Below are positions 12,649 through 17,244 of a stretch of 17,244 nt of DNA, piece by piece (position 1 is the stretch's first letter; every line of letters begins with the position of its first letter). Below the pieces are notes generated by a model. The model had not been told where the DNA came from. It did no database searches and saw nothing but the letters and a program-made list of their open reading frames with translations. Source of the stretch: JAGXSE01 sp040757295 (lineage in GTDB: Bacteria; Bacillota; PH28-bin88); contig JBFLXH010000052.1 of assembly GCA_040757295.1 (NCBI GenBank), positions 1 to 17,244 on the forward strand, in the 5' to 3' direction. The translations under genes were made by a program, and so were the position numbers.

Positions 12649-13365
12649 CTAGTTGGCCAGTTCTTCGGCCAAGGGCTGTTGGCCCGGTGTCTCCCGGTTT
12701 AAGCCAAGCTCATTCTCTATGCGGGAACGGGCGTGGAAATATTCATCGAACATTTCCTGGCAGCCTTGCCATAACTTTAAGGTGTACAGGTAATAGGTAG
12801 CGCCCGGAAAGTAGTTCAATACGTTTTCCAGACAGATGTTTAGTCCAAGGGATTGCATCTGGTCAATCTTTTTAAAAACGTGCTCTTTCATTTGTTCGGG
12901 TGAGCGGCCACGGCCTGAGCCATGAATTAAAGCTGGCCCCTGCTGAAAGCGTCCTGGCCGGGCTTCTCCATAGCTTTGCAGGCTGTGGAGACGGGATTTC
13001 ATGTCCTGCACTTCCTGGCGGAGCTCCTGCAGTTCTTCCTGTACGGAATAAAGGGCCAGTTCGGTTATTTTATATACCGTGTCCACCGTCTGTTGGATGG
13101 CCAGCTTGTAGTTTTGGTACTCTGCTTCCAGACGCTCAAGTAGAAGTTGCTTGATGGTAGGGGTATCCTGCAACATGCGCAAAAGCTCTTCCACTGTAAA
13201 AGACACCGGCCTGGAGCTTTTAGAATAGTCTTTGCCCAAAAAGTCAGCCGGCATTCTTAATTTGCCAACCTTACCGGTCCGGCTGGCCCGGTGTTTCGCC
13301 CCCTGAGCTGCCTTCGCCTTTTCCCGCCGGTCCTGCTCAAATAAACTGGTTATTTCATCCAACAT
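12649..13365 (-). CDS. Unrecognised coiled-coil protein (238 aa)
   Basis: I do not recognise the family. The 238 residues have an Arg/Lys-rich N terminus (13-36), then a segment with SFTVEELLRMLQDTPTIKQL (55-74). A long helix of coiled-coil character follows (about 75-130, with EELQELRQEVQDMKSRLHSL). A Gly/Arg linker (133-155) leads to a C-terminal helical part (156-220) rich in aromatic residues (NYFPGATYYLYTLKLW). There is no signal peptide or membrane segment, so it is probably cytoplasmic. ATG at 13365 follows GAGGG. The composition would suit a DNA-associated or scaffold protein, but that is only a guess. Confidence 0.75.
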   Translation of the reverse strand: MLDEITSLFEQDRREKAKAAQGAKHRASRTGKVGKLRMPADFLGKDYSKSSRPVSFTVEELLRMLQDTPTIKQLLLERLEAEYQNYKLAIQQTVDTVYKITELALYSVQEELQELRQEVQDMKSRLHSLQSYGEARPGRFQQGPALIHGSGRGRSPEQMKEHVFKKIDQMQSLGLNICLENVLNYFPGATYYLYTLKLWQGCQEMFDEYFHARSRIENELGLNRETPGQQPLAEELAN

Positions 13366-13598
13366 TAATCCCTCGCTCTTAAAGTTAAAAATAAGTAAGG
13401 CCAGGCAGAAATTTAAAATTTTGTCTTAAAACAAAAACTTCATTCTTCATATTGCCATTAAACATTAAAAAATATACATGTCAGCGGAGGGTTCCCATAG
13501 CAAAACAGGGAGGAATAGCTTCTATTATGTCGAATAGTTGCTTAAACCAAATTTAGCCAAAGGGTGAAAAAAGCGGGTTAAGGCAAGGAGGTTGAACC

Positions 13599-15314
13599 AT
13601 GAAGAAATTGTACCAACTGCTGACTTTCAGGCATTGGAGCATTCGCTACAAGCTTCTGGCGTCATTTCTATTAGTTATTTTGGTATTTGTGGCAGCGGTC
13701 TTCGCTTCCTACCTGCAAATATCTGCTATTTCCAGCAATGTGGAAAGCATTGAGTCAGCAAATGCGAGCCTAGTAAAGGTGCACAAGGTTGCTGACCTGG
13801 GGCGTGATCTTTACATTCATGTGGCAGATATTATTATCAGCGGCTCAGAAACTGACATTGAAAAATTTCATCAAACGAACCGCCGGTTGAGCGAATTGAT
13901 AATGGACCTGAAAGAAGAGCTTGCCAGTCCCCTGGCAGTGCAGTTATTAAATGCAGTTTCCCTGCAGCAGAGCCGGATGGAAACTGGCTTCAACGGAGTG
14001 GTTGCTTCCTGGCGGCAACAGGACCGGGAGGCCCTTCGCCGTTGGGATATTGAAATGACAACGGTTAGAACCAATATTATCAGTTTAACCAGCCAGCTGG
14101 TGGAAGACATCCAGTCCCGCCAAGCCCAGGCGATCAAGGATTTGCAGAAGGCCCTGCATCATATCGTGCAGCAGATGATTATGGGCATTGTTGGCGCGCT
14201 GGCGCTGGCTGGCGGAATCGCTTTGGTGAGCGGTCATTTCATGCGAACACCCCTGGCGAGACTGGTGGGTTACAGCCGCCAAATGGCTGCTGGCAACTTG
14301 ATTGGAGACCCGCTCTATCATAAAGACAGAGATGAGATCGGCCAGCTGGTAGAGGCCTTTAATGAAATGCGCAAATCCCTGCGGGGCTTAATTCAGTCTG
14401 GCATAGAAACCTCCCAGCAAGTGGCAGCAGCCAGCCAAGAATTGGCTGCTTCCGCCGGGCAGATGGAAGAAGCAGCTGGCCAAGTGGCTGAAAGTGTTCA
14501 GGAAATTGCCCGGGGTGCGCAAGAACAGGCTGTCAATGCCCAATCGGTGGCTCAATCGATGGAAAAACTGCTGCAAAGGGTTAAAGCTGTCCATGCCAGC
14601 TCTGAGGAAATGAAGGCCGGAGTAGAAACGGTATTTAAAGTGACCACGGCTGGCGATGAGGCAATTCATGCCGCTGAGGCCCAGATGGCAGCTATCAGTA
14701 CCCAGGTGGGCTCCATTTCTATCTTAGTAGACAACCTGGGACGCCGTTCCAGGGATGTAGAACAAATTGTGGAACTCATTACTGGAATTGCAGATCAGAC
14801 TAATCTCTTAGCCTTAAATGCAGCCATCGAGGCTGCCAGGGCTGGTGAGCATGGCCGGGGCTTTGCTGTGGTGGCCGAGGAAGTGCGGAAGCTGGCTGAG
14901 CAATCAGCCCAAGCAGCAGGCCGAATTATTGACACCATTAAGGAAATGCGGAGCGAGACCGATAAGGCTATGCGGGCTATGGGGGAGGGAACTAAAGAGG
15001 TAGAGCAGGGGAGCGACCTCTTAAGGAAAACCAGCGGCGCTTTTGCCCAGATCCGAGAAAGTATTGGGCTACTTGGAGAAGGCGCTCAGAAAATGGTCAG
15101 CCTGGCTAGGGAAATGGAGTTAACCGGTCAGGAGGTTGGCGCCCAGGTGCAAAACATAGCCGCCGTGACGGAAGAAGCTACGGCAGGCGCCGAGGAAGTT
15201 TCAGCCGCGGTAGAACAGCAGCGATTGTCGGTAAAAGAAATAGCGGCCTCGGCGGCTAAGCTCTCCGATATGGCTGAAGAAACAGTTAAGGTTTCTGGAA
15301 AATTTCAGATTTAA
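13599..15314 (+). CDS. Methyl-accepting chemotaxis protein
   Basis: A 571-residue transmembrane chemoreceptor that controls CheA kinase through CheW. Transmembrane helix 1 (about 19-41) is followed by an extracellular four-helix-bundle type sensor of about 150 residues (42-190), transmembrane helix 2 (about 193-212), HAMP (214-267) and a long coiled signalling domain (about 275-571). The conserved hairpin tip reads GIADQTNLLALNAAIEAARAGE (396-417), continuing HGRGFAVVAEEVRKLAEQS. Gln/Glu-rich methylation regions flank it. The C terminus lacks a CheR-tethering pentapeptide. ATG at 13599 follows AAGGAGG. Its ligand is unknown. No other che genes are present. Confidence 0.95.
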   Translation: MKKLYQLLTFRHWSIRYKLLASFLLVILVFVAAVFASYLQISAISSNVESIESANASLVKVHKVADLGRDLYIHVADIIISGSETDIEKFHQTNRRLSELIMDLKEELASPLAVQLLNAVSLQQSRMETGFNGVVASWRQQDREALRRWDIEMTTVRTNIISLTSQLVEDIQSRQAQAIKDLQKALHHIVQQMIMGIVGALALAGGIALVSGHFMRTPLARLVGYSRQMAAGNLIGDPLYHKDRDEIGQLVEAFNEMRKSLRGLIQSGIETSQQVAAASQELAASAGQMEEAAGQVAESVQEIARGAQEQAVNAQSVAQSMEKLLQRVKAVHASSEEMKAGVETVFKVTTAGDEAIHAAEAQMAAISTQVGSISILVDNLGRRSRDVEQIVELITGIADQTNLLALNAAIEAARAGEHGRGFAVVAEEVRKLAEQSAQAAGRIIDTIKEMRSETDKAMRAMGEGTKEVEQGSDLLRKTSGAFAQIRESIGLLGEGAQKMVSLAREMELTGQEVGAQVQNIAAVTEEATAGAEEVSAAVEQQRLSVKEIAASAAKLSDMAEETVKVSGKFQI

Positions 15315-15321
15315 CGCCAAC

Positions 15322-15351
15322 TTTACCCCGGTGACAAAGGTATGATATAAT
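15322..15351 (+). promoter_or_regulatory. Sigma-A promoter of scfA
   Basis: TTTACC (15322-15327), an 18-bp spacer and a perfect TATAAT (15346-15351). Transcription from near 15358 would exclude the upstream ATG at 15350 and so supports the scfA start at 15389. Confidence 0.7.
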
Positions 15352-15388
15352 GAATCCAATGAAGCTAATTGGGAAAAGGGGGAAGGAT

Positions 15389-15541
15389 ATGTCCGGGAAG
15401 ATTGTACATATCAAGACCATCGTCAGGCCTGATTTAAAAACAACACTTGCTACAGGGGGCTGCGGCTCTTGCCAGACCTCTTGCCAATCAGCATGCAAAA
15501 CCTCCTGTACTGTTGGCAACCAGGTTTGCGAAAAAAAATAA
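15389..15541 (+). CDS. scfA: SCIFF ribosomal peptide precursor (six Cys in forty-five)
   Basis: A 50-residue RiPP precursor. A leader with the family's HIKTI block (7-11) is followed by a Cys-rich core with six cysteines at 25, 28, 32, 36, 40 and 47, the defining SCIFF pattern. The stretch SACKTSCT is the part crosslinked in characterised SCIFF peptides. By that precedent a thioether between C36 and T41 is expected, installed by the radical-SAM enzyme encoded next. The start was set to ATG at 15389, with AAGGGGGAAGG upstream; an ATG at 15350 overlaps the promoter. The biological role of mature SCIFF is not established. It is nearly universal in Clostridia. Confidence 0.95.
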   Translation: MSGKIVHIKTIVRPDLKTTLATGGCGSCQTSCQSACKTSCTVGNQVCEKK

Positions 15542-15558
15542 AGGATATTGCCGGGACG

Positions 15559-15584
15559 GCCTGCACATGGGGCAGGCTGTTTTA
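15559..15584 (+). terminator. Attenuator-like hairpin between scfA and scfB
   Basis: GCCTGC (15559-15564) pairs with GCAGGC (15572-15577), followed by TGTTTTA. A partial terminator here would yield more peptide than maturase message. A short direct repeat (ATCAAGT twice, near 15588-15602) follows before the scfB ribosome-binding site. Confidence 0.65.
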
Positions 15585-15624
15585 GTTATCAAGTATCAAG
15601 TATGTAAGGAGGTTTGAAGCGGGA

Positions 15625-17031
15625 TTGGAGAAAACCCACCTTGCCTGGCAGCCGGGAGACCTGCACCGGTTTCGCCAAGGAGGATTGAATATTGTGTTGG
15701 ATGTAAATAGCGGGGCAGTGCACCTGATGGACCAGATAGCCTGGGATCTGCTGGAAGCTCTGGAAAAGGAGGTGGGGAACATAGAACTGGCTAGCCGAGC
15801 CGTCAGCAAGGACTATTCCCCGTCTGAAATTAGCGAGGCCGTGCTTGAGCTTTTGCAGCTGGAAAGAGATGGCGCTCTTTTTAGTCAGGATGTCCTAGCC
15901 CAACAAGGCCTTCTTGCAGCAAGTGAGGGTCAAGGGATCAAGGCCTTATGTCTTCATGTAGCCCATGACTGCAACCTTAGATGCAGCTACTGTTTTGCGG
16001 GTACAGGGCCATTTGGCCGCGACCGGTCGCTAATGTCAGTTGAGGTTGGCCGGGCGGCCATCGATCTTTTGCTGGAGGCATCCGGGCAGCGCCGCTCCTG
16101 TGAAGTGGACTTCTTTGGGGGAGAGCCCCTGCTTAATTTTGGCGTGGTCCGCCAGTTAGTGGCTTACGGTAAGGAAGAGGCCGCCAAGCTGGGAAAGACC
16201 ATCCGGTTCACCCTGACAACCAATGGCCTTTTGTTAAACAACGAGGTAAGACAGTTTCTCAATCAGGAAGGCCTTCAGGTTGTCCTAAGCCTGGACGGGC
16301 GGCCGGAAGTTCATGACAGGCATCGACCATTCCCCGGCGGTCAAGGCAGCTACCAGCCCACCCTGCAAAATATCCGGGATTTCGTAGCTTCAAGGTCAGG
16401 GCGGGATTATTATATCCGGGGAACCTTCACTGCCCATAACCCGGATTTTAGCCGGGATGTCCTCCATTTGGCTGACTTGGGATTTGAACATATTTCAGTT
16501 GAGCCGGTGGTTGCTGGGCCGGAGGAGGATTATGCCCTTGATCGGGTTGATCCGGCAGCCCTGGAAAAGGAATATGAGGTTTTGGCTGAGGCCTGCCTGG
16601 CTAAAAAACGGCAGGGGCAGCCGATTAATTTTTTTCACTTTAACCTGGACCTCATGAAAGGTCCATGCCTGCCCCGCCGCCTGGCCGGATGCGGCGCAGG
16701 CAACGAATACCTGGCAGTCACTCCCGAGGGTAGTCTTTACCCCTGCCACCAGTTTGTCGGCCAGGAACAGTTTTATATGGGAGATGTTAAGCGGGGCATT
16801 ACAAATAAACCCTTGCGCAACATGTTTCAAAAGCTTAATGTATATACCCGTCCGCACTGCCGGTCCTGCTGGGCCCGTTTCTACTGCAGCGGCGGGTGTC
16901 ATGCCAACAATTTCAGCCATGGAGGGGCCCTGGAAGAAATTTATGTCCTTGGATGCCGCCTGCAAAAAAAGCGTTTAGAGTGCGCTATTTATCTTCAAGT
17001 AAGAGAGCTGGCCGGGGAGCCTATTGCCTAA
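15625..17031 (+). CDS. scfB: SCIFF maturase, radical SAM/SPASM thioether-forming enzyme
   Basis: A 468-residue maturase that uses S-adenosylmethionine radicals to make Cys-to-Thr thioether links in ScfA. The N terminus (about 10-95) is a RiPP recognition-type region with NIVLDVNSGAVHLMD. The radical SAM domain begins with C116-x3-C120-x2-C123 (CNLRCSYC), which binds the catalytic 4Fe-4S cluster, and GGEP (165-168) is the SAM-binding motif. The C-terminal SPASM part has Cys pairs near CGAGNEY, YPCHQF, CRSCWARFYCSGGC and GCRLQ, for two auxiliary clusters. The start is TTG at 15625, 12 bases after AAGGAGG, a long spacing, but no better start is in frame. It sits 83 bp after scfA, the usual order. 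Confidence 0.95.
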   Translation: MEKTHLAWQPGDLHRFRQGGLNIVLDVNSGAVHLMDQIAWDLLEALEKEVGNIELASRAVSKDYSPSEISEAVLELLQLERDGALFSQDVLAQQGLLAASEGQGIKALCLHVAHDCNLRCSYCFAGTGPFGRDRSLMSVEVGRAAIDLLLEASGQRRSCEVDFFGGEPLLNFGVVRQLVAYGKEEAAKLGKTIRFTLTTNGLLLNNEVRQFLNQEGLQVVLSLDGRPEVHDRHRPFPGGQGSYQPTLQNIRDFVASRSGRDYYIRGTFTAHNPDFSRDVLHLADLGFEHISVEPVVAGPEEDYALDRVDPAALEKEYEVLAEACLAKKRQGQPINFFHFNLDLMKGPCLPRRLAGCGAGNEYLAVTPEGSLYPCHQFVGQEQFYMGDVKRGITNKPLRNMFQKLNVYTRPHCRSCWARFYCSGGCHANNFSHGGALEEIYVLGCRLQKKRLECAIYLQVRELAGEPIA

Positions 17032-17055
17032 CCGCCAACTTCTTACTGGATCGGG

Positions 17056-17085
17056 TTTACGACCTTGGGTCGGCTGTGCTATAAT
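17056..17085 (+). promoter_or_regulatory. Possible promoter reading into the right-hand repeat array
   Basis: TTTACG (17056-17061), 18 bp and TATAAT (17080-17085). The TATAAT is the left edge of the 104-bp repeat and recurs at each unit (17184-17189), but the -35 is outside the repeat. A small stem CGACC/GGTCG (17060-17072) lies in the spacer. Confidence 0.4.
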
Positions 17086-17184
17086 GAGCAAGGCCACTAA
17101 TTATTCATTGATTTACTGTGGCCTCAAAGCGAATTTCATACTCGGCTTCATTATGATAATGCAATTTTATCCCTTGCCGAGTAT
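17081..17184 (+). repeat. 104-bp two-hairpin repeat, direct copy 1
   Basis: The unit runs from ATAATGAGC to GCCGAGTAT. It has two inverted-repeat stems: AGGCCAC/GTGGCCT (about 17091-17124) and ATACTCGGC/GCCGAGTAT (17139-17184 region), the latter enclosing the palindrome CATTATGATAATG. It is followed directly by another copy. The unit contains an open frame of 34 codons, but there is no ribosome-binding site and all differences between copies change the amino acid. Confidence 0.92.
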
Positions 17185-17244
17185 ATAATGAGCGAGGCCA
17201 CTAATTATTCATTGATTTACCGTGGCCTCAAAGCGAATTTCATA
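17185..17244 (+). repeat. 104-bp two-hairpin repeat, direct copy 2 (cut by window end)
   Basis: 58 of 60 bases match 17081-17140, starting exactly 104 bp later. Here the first stem is full length (GAGGCCAC/GTGGCCTC, 17194-17229). The array may continue beyond the window. Confidence 0.92.

Noticed and set aside
12640..12670. Terminator for the coiled-coil protein gene
   Set aside because: A TTGGCC/GGCCAA stem exists at its 3' end, but the T run is about 11 bases away, too far for a standard intrinsic terminator.
15350..15388. ATG at 15350 as the SCIFF start
   Set aside because: It overlaps the -10 box, lies before the expected transcript start and would give an atypical leader.
16495..16965. 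156-codon minus-strand ORF opposite scfB
   Set aside because: It lies wholly inside the strongly supported scfB gene and is a shadow frame with no family resemblance.
17081..17244. CRISPR array
   Set aside because: The whole 104-bp unit repeats with no unique spacer between copies.

Overview
The window looks like chromosomal DNA of a spore-forming, Gram-positive anaerobe of the class Clostridia, plausibly a Peptococcaceae/Desulfotomaculales-type lineage. That placement is inferred from family knowledge. It rests on the SCIFF peptide with its radical-SAM maturase, an agr-type peptide signalling cassette with a clostridial QPxxP leader, strong GGAGG ribosome-binding sites with frequent GTG/TTG starts, a FadR-type regulator, a D-Ala-D-Ala carboxypeptidase and small spore-coat-like ORFs.

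Layout. 1-950: a large inverted repeat, then a GntR/FadR-family regulator. 1100-1660: two tRNA genes (Lys-TTT and Gly-CCC), each with a textbook promoter and terminator, then a partial duplication of the tRNA-Gly 3' end. 1660-3300: a poorly coding stretch with a few small ORFs, a duplicated 43-bp element with a nearby hairpin, and a decayed Pro-Gly-Tyr-Tyr gene. 3460-5180: a membrane diguanylate cyclase. 5190-7410: a cupin, an N-terminally truncated htpX and dacA. 7410-8390: a hairpin-rich intergenic region and a solitary acetolactate synthase small subunit (ilvN). 8530-12090: the most interesting block. It holds two paralogous small membrane proteins, AgrB, a short AgrD-like precursor with Ser at the ring-forming Cys position, a hairpin, and a GGDEF(degenerate)-HD-GYP protein. 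12100-13370: two minus-strand genes (a SHOCT protein and an unrecognised coiled-coil protein) with a copy of a 104-bp repeat between them. 13600-15310: a chemotaxis receptor. 15320-17031: SCIFF peptide (scfA) and maturase (scfB). 17080-17244: two direct copies of the 104-bp repeat, the second cut by the window end.

How the genes may work together. Three proteins belong to motility or c-di-GMP control: a diguanylate cyclase, a probable HD-GYP phosphodiesterase and a methyl-accepting protein. The HD-GYP gene lies directly behind an agr-like peptide cassette that has no AgrC kinase or AgrA regulator in the window. The layout is therefore compatible with a peptide-signalling module feeding c-di-GMP turnover, but that link is inference from position only. 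scfA/scfB form an independent, well-supported RiPP locus. The tRNA, ilvN, dacA and htpX regions are ordinary or decayed housekeeping DNA.
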